Shown in pieces: positions 43,388-52,764 of a stretch of 64,000 bases of DNA. The stretch is from the NCBI GenBank assembly GCA_023423045.1, contig JAFAGA010000045.1, positions 19,044 to 83,043 of the forward strand, in the 5' to 3' direction. Every line of letters starts with the position of its first letter. Positions within the stretch are counted from its first letter, which is position 1. The notes under the pieces were generated by a model. It did no database searches. It was not told where the DNA came from and worked only from the letters and a program-made list of their open reading frames with translations. This DNA comes from Bacillota bacterium. Its GTDB lineage: Bacteria > Bacillota > Clostridia > Lachnospirales > Lachnospiraceae. The translations under genes and the position numbers were made by a program.

Positions 43388-43604
43388 GTGTTGCAGAGGC
43401 AAAAGCGTATCTTGCCGCCGGCAAGAAATTGGATAAAATTATAATTTTTGTTCACAAAATTTTCGTAATTATTGTGTATGATTGTTGGTATTAAGGACTG
43501 ATTTATTTGTAGGGATAAATGGTGCAGTCCGGCCATAAGGCTGATTACAGCTTGGACATATGGTTAAGCTGGAGCATTAAATTAAATGTAAGGAGGAAAC
43601 GATT

Positions 43605-44654
43605 TTGATTGAGGTAAAAAATTTAGTAAAGCGTTACGGAAATCATACCGCAGTGGATCATCTGTCCTTTACTGTCGAGAGGGGGCAGATACTGGGCTTT
43701 TTGGGTCCGAACGGTGCCGGTAAGACAACAACCATGAATATCATTACCGGCTATATAACGGCTACGGAGGGAACGGTCACAGTCAATGAAGTAGATGTGT
43801 CCGAGGAGCCGGAGGAGGTCAAGAAAATGATCGGCTATCTGCCGGAGTTTCCGCCTCTGTATACGGATATGACGGTTCGGGAGTATCTGACCTTTGTGGC
43901 AGAACTCAAAAAGATAAAAAAAGCAGATCGAAAGCCGATGATTTTAGAGGTTATGGAGGCGACAAAGATTACACCCATGGCGGACCGACTCATCAAGCAT
44001 TTATCCAAGGGCTATAAACAGAGAGTCGGGCTGGCACAGGCTATTATGGGATATCCGGAATTAATTATTCTGGATGAGCCCACGGTAGGACTTGACCCGA
44101 AGCAGATCATTGAAATCAGAGAGCTGATCAAAGAATTAAGTAAAAAGCATACCATTATTCTCAGCTCCCATATCATGCAGGAAGTCAGCGCAGTATGCGA
44201 TACGGTGATGATTATTGACCGTGGAAAGCTGATCCTCAGTGACCGTCCGGAGAATCTAAGCGATCGTCTCGGTGCCACCGGCGGGCTCCGTTTATCGGTC
44301 AAGGGAGAGAAAGCCGCTATCGTGAACGCCCTTAAACAGATCAAAAGAATTAAAAAGATCAAGGAGCAAAAGATGGTAAGCGAAGGTGTGATGGAGCTTA
44401 CCCTGTTCTGCGGCGAGAAGGAGGATATCCGGGAAGAAGTATTCCATGCGCTGAGCAATGCCAAAACTCCGATCCTTGAGATGCAGTCGCTTCGTATGAG
44501 CCTGGAGGATATCTTCCTGAAGGTGACTAATAAGGAGAAGCCAACGCCCATAGAGCTTAATGCACCGCCTGTTCTCGAGGAGGAAGAAGAGGATGGAACA
44601 GAGGAAATAATCATAAATCAGGAGGAGGTAGACGGGGATGCTGGCAATTTATAA
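43605..44654 (+). CDS. ABC transporter ATP-binding protein (Gld/NosF type)
   Basis: A 349-residue ATPase of an ABC-2 exporter. Walker A is GPNGAGKTTT, the signature is LSKGYKQRVGLAQ and Walker B is LIILDEPTVGLD; a regulatory C-terminal domain and acidic tail follow. Translation starts at TTG, 8 nt after AAGGAGG. The first gene of a four-gene operon with a permease, a GldG-like protein and a DUF4340 protein, the arrangement first known from Bacteroidetes gliding genes but also common in Clostridia. Its substrate is unknown. Confidence 0.92.
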   Translation: MIEVKNLVKRYGNHTAVDHLSFTVERGQILGFLGPNGAGKTTTMNIITGYITATEGTVTVNEVDVSEEPEEVKKMIGYLPEFPPLYTDMTVREYLTFVAELKKIKKADRKPMILEVMEATKITPMADRLIKHLSKGYKQRVGLAQAIMGYPELIILDEPTVGLDPKQIIEIRELIKELSKKHTIILSSHIMQEVSAVCDTVMIIDRGKLILSDRPENLSDRLGATGGLRLSVKGEKAAIVNALKQIKRIKKIKEQKMVSEGVMELTLFCGEKEDIREEVFHALSNAKTPILEMQSLRMSLEDIFLKVTNKEKPTPIELNAPPVLEEEEEDGTEEIIINQEEVDGDAGNL

Positions 44655-45501
44655 AAAAGAGCTGAGAGCCTATTTTACGTCAATGATAGGATATGTATTC
44701 ATTGCCATTTTTCTTGTAATTATCGGAATTTACTTTTTGATTCAAAATTTATTATATGCTTCGGCAAATCTGGAACAGACCCTGTCTTCCTTCACCTTTT
44801 TAGTGGCCCTGCTGATACCGCTGCTGACCATGAGGCTGATGGCGGAAGAAAATAAGCAGAAGACGGATCAGCTGCTTTATACTTCTCCGGTTACGGCTGC
44901 TTCTATCGTTGTGGGTAAGTTCCTTGCGGTATTTACTGTCTTCGGTTCTGTGCTCCTGATGGTATGCACCTTCCCGCTGATTATGAAGCTGTACGGCAGT
45001 GTGCCCTTTGCCGGTGCATATGCGGGTATTCTGGGCTTTGCGCTTTTAGGAGCGGCTTATTTAAGCATCGGATTGTTCATCTCCTCCCTGACGGAGAGCC
45101 AGGTGGTAGCGGCAGTAATTACCTTTATTGTATTTATATTTACTGTTTTTATGGACGCGATTGCCGGGATTCTTCCGACAAGCAACCGCGCAGCAGTAGT
45201 TATATTTGCGGTTCTTTTGCTGGCAGTATGCGCGCTGATATATCATATGGTCCGTAATGAAACCGTTGCTGTCGGAACCGGAATACTGTGCGCCGGCGCC
45301 CTTGGAGCAATCTATTATCTGAAGCCCTCTCTGCTGGATGGCTCGGTGATTAAGGTATTCGGCTGGTTCTCGGTGTTAAAACGCTATGATTCCTTTGCCT
45401 ACGGTACCTTCGATGTTGCATCGGTTGTTTATTATCTGAGCATCACCTTCTTGTTCATTTTCCTGACGGTGCAGATGATTAATAAGAAAAGATTTAACTA
45501 G
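44638..45501 (+). CDS. ABC-2 permease, GldF-like
   Basis: A 287-residue membrane protein with six predicted helices, overlapping the ATPase gene by 17 bp, so the two are translationally coupled. The cytoplasmic segment MRLMAEENKQKTDQLLYTSPV is characteristic of GldF-type permeases. It should form the channel with the preceding ATPase. Confidence 0.88.
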   Translation: MLAIYKKELRAYFTSMIGYVFIAIFLVIIGIYFLIQNLLYASANLEQTLSSFTFLVALLIPLLTMRLMAEENKQKTDQLLYTSPVTAASIVVGKFLAVFTVFGSVLLMVCTFPLIMKLYGSVPFAGAYAGILGFALLGAAYLSIGLFISSLTESQVVAAVITFIVFIFTVFMDAIAGILPTSNRAAVVIFAVLLLAVCALIYHMVRNETVAVGTGILCAGALGAIYYLKPSLLDGSVIKVFGWFSVLKRYDSFAYGTFDVASVVYYLSITFLFIFLTVQMINKKRFN

Positions 45502-45519
45502 GGAAAGGGGAACGAAGCC

Positions 45520-46959
45520 ATGAAGAATAAAACTAACTTTTTTGGGAAGCTGAAAGCATCCTTTTCCGGAAGAAAATTTCGAGGAAGAGTATATATTACC
45601 GCGGTAACCGCTGTAGTATTTGTAATTGTACTGATTGTAAATATGCTGGTTTCCCAGCTGAATATCCAGTTTGACCTAAGCTCCCGCAAGATGTACACTC
45701 TTACAGAGGATACAAAAAAGCTGGTGTCCGGCCTGTCCGATGATGTTACCATCTATTATCTTGTGAGAACGGGAAATGAACAGGAGATCTTTAAGAAGAT
45801 TGTGGAGAAATATGACGGCCTGTCCGACCGGATATCCCTGGAATATAAGGACCCTGTGCTGTATCCTGCCTTTGCAAAGGAATATGTGGAGGAGGATATC
45901 AGCGAAAACAGCCTCATTGTTGTGAATAACGCTACCGGTCGTTCGAAGTATATCGACTTTAGCGATATGCTGGTTCAGGAGATGGATTATAATACCTACT
46001 CTACCCGAACCACCGGGATCGATGTGGAAGGGGAACTGACCTCGGCAATTCAATTTGTTACCAGCGAAGATCTGCCCGTGATGTATGTGGTAGAGGGTCA
46101 TGGAGAAGCGGAGAACGGAACCGCCTTCCAGGAAGCCGTCGATAAGATGAATGTTACCATAGAAGCTCTGAAGACCATCTCTGCGGCAAGCATACCGGAG
46201 GATTGCGGGCTCTTGTATATCAATTCGCCCATCGCGGATTTTACCGAGGAAGAGACGGTGATGATCAGGGACTACCTGGCCGGCGGCGGGAATATGATCG
46301 CGACCGTTAATTATAAGACTGCGGGACTGAAGAATTTTCTCTCAATTCTGGAGCACTACGGAATGCAGGTGGTGAACGGGATCGTATTTGAAGGTGACCT
46401 AAACAGGCTCTATTCCAATAATCCCATGTATCTGCTGCCCGAAATCAAAAGCCATGAGATCACAACCCTTGTGAAGGGCTCCAATATTCCTGTAATTATG
46501 CCCCAGAGTGTGGCGTTGAAGGAAGCGGATACGACAAGGAGCTCACTGACCTTCAGCGAGCTTTTGACCACCTCCGCCTCCTCCTATGCCAAGGACCCGC
46601 AGAATATAACAACGGCAGAGAAACAGGATGGGGATATGGAGGGACCTTTTTACGTCGGATTGTTGTCAACGGATACCTACCAGGGAATGGAGACGAAGGT
46701 GGCTGTATTTTCAACCGATTTTACCTTCGCAGACGCAACCATGTCATACGGAAATCGTGACCTGCTAAGCGGAACCATCGGTTATCTTGCAGGTGAGGGT
46801 GCATCCACTCTGTCCATTCCTACCAAGAGTGTGGAAGCAGAATTGATTTATCCTTCCCAAGCAGAAGCGCTTGCCTGGGGCGGAATTATTATAGTTATCG
46901 TTCCGGTGGCTATTCTGATCACCGGTATTGTCATCAGTGTAAGAAGGAGGAGAAAATAA
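45520..46959 (+). CDS. GldG-family membrane-anchored protein
   Basis: A 479-residue protein with one N-terminal helix (about 27-47), a large extracytoplasmic domain and one C-terminal helix (about 450-472). The domain fits the GldG/ABC-type uncharacterised family: FDLSSRKMYTLTEDTKKLVSGL, VYYLVRTG-like strands, VMYVVEGHGEAENGT and NYKTAGLKNFLSILEHYG. In the Gld system GldG partners with the GldA/GldF transporter. Here it presumably forms the outer part of the exporter. AAGGGG precedes the start, and the stop overlaps the next start. Confidence 0.85.
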   Translation: MKNKTNFFGKLKASFSGRKFRGRVYITAVTAVVFVIVLIVNMLVSQLNIQFDLSSRKMYTLTEDTKKLVSGLSDDVTIYYLVRTGNEQEIFKKIVEKYDGLSDRISLEYKDPVLYPAFAKEYVEEDISENSLIVVNNATGRSKYIDFSDMLVQEMDYNTYSTRTTGIDVEGELTSAIQFVTSEDLPVMYVVEGHGEAENGTAFQEAVDKMNVTIEALKTISAASIPEDCGLLYINSPIADFTEEETVMIRDYLAGGGNMIATVNYKTAGLKNFLSILEHYGMQVVNGIVFEGDLNRLYSNNPMYLLPEIKSHEITTLVKGSNIPVIMPQSVALKEADTTRSSLTFSELLTTSASSYAKDPQNITTAEKQDGDMEGPFYVGLLSTDTYQGMETKVAVFSTDFTFADATMSYGNRDLLSGTIGYLAGEGASTLSIPTKSVEAELIYPSQAEALAWGGIIIVIVPVAILITGIVISVRRRRK

Positions 46960-48461
46960 TGGCAAAAAGAAAGAAAAGAAATGCGCTTACGCTGATCTCT
47001 CTTCTTTTGACATTGGCAGCTCTGATGGGGTTCTATCTCTGGTACACCAACCGGGAGAAGACCTCGCCCGGAGAGGGAGAGGATAGCGATATCGCCCTTT
47101 CCTCTATTAATACCGATGATGTCACAGCCCTGCACTATGTGTACGGGGATACGGATTTGACCCTGGTTAAGGAGGGAGACACCTGGGTGTCCGAAACGGA
47201 TAAAAACCGTCCCATTAATCAGGATCGCGTGAAAAGCCTGCTGGGTGTCATCGATGAGATCAGTGCAACAAGATTGATTGCGGAATCAGCGGACAGGCTT
47301 GCTGATTTTGGGCTGGATCAGCCGGAAGCCTATCTTCAGGCGACGCTTGGCGATGCATCTGCAGTCACCTTGAAGATAGGTGACAAATCAGCTGCCGGAG
47401 ATGGCTATTATGCGTTAGTGAATGAGGACAACAAGGTATATCTGCTTGCCTCCTCCTATGGCTCCGGATTAAAGTATACAGATTCGGATATGACTGCGGT
47501 TGCAACGTCACCGAAGATAGAAGCTGCCAACATCCGGCATATTAATATCGACATGCGTGACGGTGAAGATTTTGAATTGCTGTACCAGGAGGATAATGAT
47601 CTGGATAACAGTAAGGTTTCCATGTTCCCCTGGGTCATCCTGAAGCCTTATCCCCAAGTCTACACCGCAGAAAGCTCCGCGGTAACAAGTCTTCAGGGAA
47701 ACTACACTTCCTTTAATTATATTAAATGTGTGGAGTATAGTGTGAAGGATCTGGAGCTCTACGGTCTGGGCCAGCCGATGGCAACCATTGTGCTGGGCTA
47801 TCTTGAGGAGAGGACTGAGAAGTTGGAGGAGCCGGAGAAAAATCCGGAGACCGGGGAAGAGATATCGGAGAAAACCTATTACGATGATAAGGAATTCAAG
47901 CTGTTCATCGGCAATCAGGATGAGAGCGGCAATTATTATGTTAAGACTGACGGTGACAATGCGGTCTATACCTTGAGCAAGGATACCGTGGATAAGATGA
48001 TAACGGTAGACACCTTCTCCCTCCTGAATAAATTTGTTGCCATACCGAACATTGAACAGGTGGATAAAATTGAAGCCGATATCGGCGGTACCGTATATAC
48101 CATGAACATGGAACGTACCTCGGTGAAAAATGAGAAGGGTGAGGATGAGGTTAAGACAGCATATTTCTATAACGGAGCGGAGGTGGAAGAGGACGCTTTT
48201 AAGACGGTATACCAAGGACTCATTTCTGCCAGATATGATGCCGAGATCAAGGAGGAGATCAATACGGACAGCAGTAAGCCGTATCTTACGGTAAGCTTCT
48301 ATCTGAGTGATGCCGGAAAAACGGTTCTCACCGCCTCCTATCTGCCTTATAATGACAGCTTTTATATTATTCAAAATGGAAGGGAGAAACGCTTCTTCGC
48401 CGATAAGCGGAGCATTGATGATATCGTGAAGGCGGTTGTTGAATTCAAGACAAAAGAATAG
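46959..48461 (+). CDS. DUF4340-domain membrane-anchored protein
   Basis: A 500-residue protein with an N-terminal helix (about 9-26) and an extracytoplasmic beta-rich region made of DUF4340-type repeats (VTALHYVYGDTDLTLVKEGD, TWVSETDKNRPINQDRVKSL, ATRLIAESADRLADFGLDQP). Its ATG overlaps the preceding stop (TAATG), so it is coupled to the GldG-like gene. DUF4340 proteins regularly accompany Gld-type ABC systems; the molecular role is not established. Confidence 0.85.
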   Translation: MAKRKKRNALTLISLLLTLAALMGFYLWYTNREKTSPGEGEDSDIALSSINTDDVTALHYVYGDTDLTLVKEGDTWVSETDKNRPINQDRVKSLLGVIDEISATRLIAESADRLADFGLDQPEAYLQATLGDASAVTLKIGDKSAAGDGYYALVNEDNKVYLLASSYGSGLKYTDSDMTAVATSPKIEAANIRHINIDMRDGEDFELLYQEDNDLDNSKVSMFPWVILKPYPQVYTAESSAVTSLQGNYTSFNYIKCVEYSVKDLELYGLGQPMATIVLGYLEERTEKLEEPEKNPETGEEISEKTYYDDKEFKLFIGNQDESGNYYVKTDGDNAVYTLSKDTVDKMITVDTFSLLNKFVAIPNIEQVDKIEADIGGTVYTMNMERTSVKNEKGEDEVKTAYFYNGAEVEEDAFKTVYQGLISARYDAEIKEEINTDSSKPYLTVSFYLSDAGKTVLTASYLPYNDSFYIIQNGREKRFFADKRSIDDIVKAVVEFKTKE

Positions 48462-48470
48462 CCATAGTAG

Positions 48471-48514
48471 ATAAGTTCCCCACGAATACACAGAGTGAGG
48501 AACTTATTTTTTTG
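48471..48514 (+). terminator. Terminator of the Gld-type operon
   Basis: ATAAGTTCC (48471-48479) pairs with GGAACTTAT (48499-48507), with inner CAC/GTG pairing, followed by TTTTTTTG. Confidence 0.88.
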
Positions 48515-48607
48515 TTTTATAAACTATTCCGGTTTTGTACAAATCCTGAAACTTGTACGAATATAACTTCCATTGACATAATATATTTGAATATGAGACA
48601 ATGGAAG

Positions 48608-48850
48608 CCCGGTGAGCATGATGCAAGCTTACAATTTTCCATTGGGGCAATAAGATCATATCAGCATCGGCCAAAGGGAGTGCGTATCTTGGCACGAAGG
48701 GCCCTATCATGAACATGGTTTTATTCATGATATAATGAAAGCGGAGATGAGGAGTGCGAGAAAAGCACTCGCACAGCAAGCTTGCTTGCAATTTCCGATT
48801 GGAGCAACAAGATCGTGAACATGGTCTATGTTCATGATATAATGTCATCG
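48608..48850 (+). repeat. Tandem promoter-bearing repeat, two copies
   Basis: The repeated core ends in ATCATGAACA..TTCATGATATAATG at 48706-48737, and a second copy at 48811-48844. The second is preceded by GCAAGCTTGCTTGCAATTTCC and GATTGGAGCAACAAGATC. The first copy has a degenerate version of this lead-in (48615-48658). The same unit occurs reversed at 61641-61780. The unit contains small palindromes (GCAAGCTTGC) and an inverted repeat around the -10 spacer. Confidence 0.75.
48816..48843 (+). promoter_or_regulatory. Repeat-borne promoter before the SpoIID-like gene
   Basis: TGAACA (48816-48821), 16 bp, TATAAT (48838-48843). The spacer forms the inverted repeat TGAACAT/ATGTTCA, which could be an operator overlapping the promoter. 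The ATG follows 45 nt after the -10. Confidence 0.55.
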
Positions 48851-48887
48851 GACAGTAGGTAAACCAGAGCCTGGAATAGGAGCAGCG

Positions 48888-51506
48888 ATGAGTATAAAGA
48901 GAAAACTAATATTGATGGGAATATGTATCGGGATCGTAATTATTGTTTTTACGGTAAATGTCATCCGGGGAATGAAGGAAGAAAAAGAGGATAAGCAGGA
49001 GGACACGGTTGTCCAGGTGGATGGAATTATGGCAGCAGAGGCCTTTCGCCTGCTCAGCTTCCTCGAATATAATAAATTGGCCAGAGAGAGCCTGCCGGCA
49101 GAAATTATCTATGCAGACAGAAACATGTCCGGTTGGTACGACAGCTACGTGAATGCCGTATGGAAGATGGGACTCATAGAGCGTGAGGTATCCGTATCCC
49201 CTGTGGAGGCGTTAACCTATGGTGCCTGTAAGGACATCATGGATAAGCTGCTGCTTAAGAATCCGGATTATCAGAGTATCTATGAAGGCTTATCCTTTGA
49301 TTTTACCAAGGCCGGAGAGGCAATGCAGCCATGGGAGTTTTTGGAGCTATACGAAGCCATTCTTGCCAAGACTCCGCCGGAGAAACGTGGGGTCAGTGAA
49401 GCTACCCTGCTGGTCCTTGGAAATGAAACCAGGGCGGATGGTCCTGACCGCATGGTGACGGATCAGGGGAAATATGAATACTCTTTAGCAAGAAGCTATG
49501 AGGAAGCTTATTCCGAGCTGGAGATCAGGAAGCAGAACAAGTCCATGACACAGGAGAAGCAAGGCACGCCTGAGCAGGAGAAAAAGGAAGCAGACCCCGG
49601 GGAGCAGACGCCGGCCGCTTCCGAAGGAAGTAAAACAAAATCTTCTTTCGATTCTGCTGCTTTCGGAGGAACGGAGCTTGTTACGAAATATTTGGACAAA
49701 GGGATCAAGGCGCTGGTCTGTGATCAGGAACTGATCTGCATCAAGGCCGTCACCACAGAAAAAATAGTGTTACATAATGTTTGGATTAAGCAGGGAGAAG
49801 GACTGCAAATTGATACCTTTGTGGACGGGCTGGAAAAAAGCTTTTCCGCACAGTACAAGCTGTCGGTTTCTATTGAAAAAGTAGTCGGTGATATTACCAT
49901 AGAAAATCAAAAGGTGGTCAAAATACTTCAAAAGCCGGAGATGATTCAAGGGAAGGTTTTGCAGACCGGTGAGGATTTTATTGAGGTGGAGGGCTATGGG
50001 AAGATACCTCTGGAAGAAGGTTTTAAAATATACAAACTATACGGCAAGCTTACGCAGGAGCCCACAAGCAGTATTCTGGTCGGTTATGAGAATACTGATT
50101 TTGTCGTATCCCTTGGGAAAATCAGTGCGGCTCTGATAACGGAAAGCATTAAGGCGGAGAATATCCGGGTGCTTCTTATGACATCGGGCTATCAAGGCTA
50201 CAATCATGATGAGGTGCAGCTGACCGCCTCCAGCGCATTCACCGTCAGCAGCAAGAACTCGGAGAAAAGCTTTGATAAAGGGGAGACTTTGACCTTAAAG
50301 CCCGGAGACAAGCTTCTGGAAGACGGCAGATTATCCATAAAGCCTGACGAGGAAGATGCCCGGGTGGAGCTGCTTTCTATAGAACGCTCCGACGGACATC
50401 CAAAGTACCGGGGAACCATTGAGGTCTCGGAAGGGGATCAGGGGCTGCTGTTGGTGAATGAGCTTCCCATGGAGGAATATCTATATGCCGTGATCCCCAG
50501 TGAAATGCCTACTTATTATGGGCTGGAACCGCTGCAGGTCCAGGCCGTATGCGCCAGAAGCTATGCATATAAGCATCTCCTGGCTAATAGCCTCAGCAAA
50601 TACGGCGCCCATGTGGACGACAGCGTTTCCTATCAGGTCTATAATAATATTGCAGAAAACGAGGCTTCCGTATTGGCTGTAAAGGATACTTACGGAAAAG
50701 TGATAGAATATGATGGTGAGGTAATCACGGCCTATTATTTTTCCACTTCCTGCGGACATACCACACAGGCATCCGATGTATGGTCCGGCAACACAGACTA
50801 CCCCTATTTGGTAGGAAAGCTGTTATATTCAGGAGAAGAAGGGGAAGGAGCGGAAGGCCAGGGAGAGCTGGCGAGAGCATATGAAGATTTGTCCTCGGAG
50901 GATTCCTTCCGAAGCTTTATTAAAGATGAAGCGCTGACCACCTATGACAGCAGCTTTAACTGGTATCGCTGGAAGGTGACAATAAATACGGCGGAGCTTA
51001 CCAAGGTGATTAACGAGAAATTATCGAAAAGATACACGGCCAATCCGGAGTTGATTTTAACAGAAACAGGTAAGGATGCGGACGGGAATGTGGTTTACGA
51101 AAGCAAACCGGTGGATACGGTAGGCAATGTTGTGGATATCTCTGTCCAAAAAAGAGGGAGCAGTGGAATTATCAACGAATTGATCATACGAGGAAGTAAA
51201 AATACAATCAAGGTAAAAACCGAATATAATATCAGATCACTACTGGCGCCCGCCTATGACACTGTGATCCGCCAGGACGAGAGCAAGGTGAATAATTTAA
51301 GCCTGCTGCCCAGCGCATTCTTTTTTATCGATAAGGATGAGGGAGACGGAGAACTCCAAAGCATTACCCTGACAGGGGGAGGCTACGGACATGGAGTCGG
51401 CATGAGCCAAAACGGAGTAAAAGCGCTGGCAGATTCGGGAAAGAGCTATGAAGATATTCTTACCTACTTCTACGAAGGGACACAGCTGGGCTTTATCTAT
51501 GAATGA
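48888..51506 (+). CDS. SpoIID/LytB-domain protein with N-terminal membrane anchor
   Basis: An 872-residue protein. The N-terminal helix (about 7-25) anchors it. Residues 45-130 resemble a diverged SLH-like module. A Glu/Lys/Gln-rich linker (205-245) follows, then beta-rich segments. The SpoIID domain covers roughly residues 500-872: LLVNELPMEEYLYAVIPSEMP, VQAVCARSYAYKHLLA, AYYFSTSCGHTTQASDVWSG and GGGYGHGVGMSQNG. SpoIID is a lytic transglycosylase cleaving denuded glycan strands during engulfment; SpoIID itself is about 340 residues, so this is an enlarged relative, possibly acting on vegetative wall. Catalytic-region motifs are intact. Confidence 0.88.
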   Translation: MSIKRKLILMGICIGIVIIVFTVNVIRGMKEEKEDKQEDTVVQVDGIMAAEAFRLLSFLEYNKLARESLPAEIIYADRNMSGWYDSYVNAVWKMGLIEREVSVSPVEALTYGACKDIMDKLLLKNPDYQSIYEGLSFDFTKAGEAMQPWEFLELYEAILAKTPPEKRGVSEATLLVLGNETRADGPDRMVTDQGKYEYSLARSYEEAYSELEIRKQNKSMTQEKQGTPEQEKKEADPGEQTPAASEGSKTKSSFDSAAFGGTELVTKYLDKGIKALVCDQELICIKAVTTEKIVLHNVWIKQGEGLQIDTFVDGLEKSFSAQYKLSVSIEKVVGDITIENQKVVKILQKPEMIQGKVLQTGEDFIEVEGYGKIPLEEGFKIYKLYGKLTQEPTSSILVGYENTDFVVSLGKISAALITESIKAENIRVLLMTSGYQGYNHDEVQLTASSAFTVSSKNSEKSFDKGETLTLKPGDKLLEDGRLSIKPDEEDARVELLSIERSDGHPKYRGTIEVSEGDQGLLLVNELPMEEYLYAVIPSEMPTYYGLEPLQVQAVCARSYAYKHLLANSLSKYGAHVDDSVSYQVYNNIAENEASVLAVKDTYGKVIEYDGEVITAYYFSTSCGHTTQASDVWSGNTDYPYLVGKLLYSGEEGEGAEGQGELARAYEDLSSEDSFRSFIKDEALTTYDSSFNWYRWKVTINTAELTKVINEKLSKRYTANPELILTETGKDADGNVVYESKPVDTVGNVVDISVQKRGSSGIINELIIRGSKNTIKVKTEYNIRSLLAPAYDTVIRQDESKVNNLSLLPSAFFFIDKDEGDGELQSITLTGGGYGHGVGMSQNGVKALADSGKSYEDILTYFYEGTQLGFIYE

Positions 51507-52360
51507 TCGGACCGCCGATATAGTAATTTAATCTTCTCGACAAAGGTCTTGTTCTCGAACATAAGGTTGAACTCCGCTCCCAAAAACAGAAGGTACATAC
51601 AAAAGTACAGCCACAGCATGAATAATACAACTGCCGTAAGGCTCCCGTAGGTGTAGGCGAAATTGGAGAAATTGTCAATATAATAGGAAAAGGCATAGGA
51701 AAAACCCATCCAGCCCGCGGAGCACAGCATGGCACCCGGAAGAGCGTGCATGATAGTGGTCTTCCGGTCAGGAATTACGATATAAATCAGCAAGAAGAAG
51801 ATCAGCAGAGTGATTAAGCCTACGATGGTCCGCAAGCTTATGATTAAAAATGCAGTATCTTCAATCACCGGAAACTTCTGCCCGATCCAGAAATAGAGCC
51901 GATTTCCGAAAACAAAAAGTATCATGGTGGCAATAACCATGACTGCGAAAATGAGGGTGTATAAAGCCGCAATTGCCCGCAGGAGCAGGCCGTGCCTTGT
52001 CTCATTAATCTCATATACGGAGTTCAGCCCTTTCATGATTGCCAGAAATCCTTTCCCGGCGGACCAGAGAGTAGTAATTACGGTTGCGGAAATCAGAGTA
52101 GTGGAAGCGGCAGTTGCATAGATTTCCGATATGATGGAATCGATCAGCGAATTCACCGTAGGAGGGAAGACCTGGCTCAATAACAGCAGCATGTTGCTCT
52201 GCTCGATAGGAAAGTATTTCACGATACTCAGCAGCAGCATAATAAAGGGGAAAAAGGAGATAATGATAAAAAATGCAGCTTGCGCCGAGAAGGCTGCAAC
52301 ATGATCATCTCTCACCTTTTTGGATAACAGGCCGATTAAGCGAAACGTTGATTTTATCAT
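51497..52360 (-). CDS. YihY/BrkB-family membrane protein
   Basis: A 287-residue protein with six predicted helices. DDHVAAFSAQAAFFIIISFFPF near the N-terminus and GSLTAVVLFMLWLYFCMYLLFLGAEFN near the C-terminus match the YihY/virulence-factor-BrkB family, often annotated (wrongly) as ribonuclease BN. ATG 52360 has GGAGAA 7 nt upstream; the longer frame adds 18 residues without support. Its 3' end overlaps the SpoIID-like gene by 10 bp, tail to tail. Confidence 0.9.
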   Translation of the reverse strand: MIKSTFRLIGLLSKKVRDDHVAAFSAQAAFFIIISFFPFIMLLLSIVKYFPIEQSNMLLLLSQVFPPTVNSLIDSIISEIYATAASTTLISATVITTLWSAGKGFLAIMKGLNSVYEINETRHGLLLRAIAALYTLIFAVMVIATMILFVFGNRLYFWIGQKFPVIEDTAFLIISLRTIVGLITLLIFFLLIYIVIPDRKTTIMHALPGAMLCSAGWMGFSYAFSYYIDNFSNFAYTYGSLTAVVLFMLWLYFCMYLLFLGAEFNLMFENKTFVEKIKLLYRRSDHS

Positions 52361-52522
52361 GGCATTTCTCCAATCTATAAAAAGCGTTTTAAATTTATAA
52401 TTAACTATTAACATGTTCCTCGTCTTTTGTCAAATTATATGGAAATTGGAGCAGAATGAAAGGGTCTCATTTTTGTGGGATGCCTTTCATTTTATTATAT
52501 GAGGGGATAGGATATAATATCC

Positions 52523-52578
52523 GTAACAGTTCAGCCTGCAAAATTCGGGCGTCCGAATTTTGCAGGCTGAACTGTTAC
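52523..52578. repeat. Perfect 26-bp inverted repeat (palindrome)
   Basis: The left arm 52523-52548 begins GTAACAGTTCAGCCTGC and the right arm 52553-52578 is its exact reverse complement, with only GCGT between. No T run follows, so it is not a normal terminator. A TATAAT box lies 5 bp upstream (52513-52518). Confidence 0.9.
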
Positions 52579-52681
52579 GCTGATCACCGATTGTCGAACG
52601 GAATAGTTTAAATATAATTGATTAATCAGGCATAATAAGTTATAATATGAGTGAAATTTTTTTAATAAATGCCAGAAAACC

Positions 52682-52709
52682 TTGATTTTTCTGACTGTTA
52701 TAGTATGAT
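52682..52709 (+). promoter_or_regulatory. Promoter of the small ORF and TPR gene
   Basis: TTGATT (52682-52687), 16 bp, TATGAT (52704-52709), 55 nt before the small ORF. Moderate match only. Confidence 0.45.
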
Positions 52710-52764
52710 ATTGATAGATATGATGAGAGTGGACAATCTACCTTAATATAGCGGAGGACCGAAT

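Noticed and set aside
47508..48491. 327-residue open frame on the minus strand opposite the DUF4340 gene
   Set aside because: It lies wholly antisense to a gene with clear family motifs and coupled start, has no RBS and no recognisable domain.
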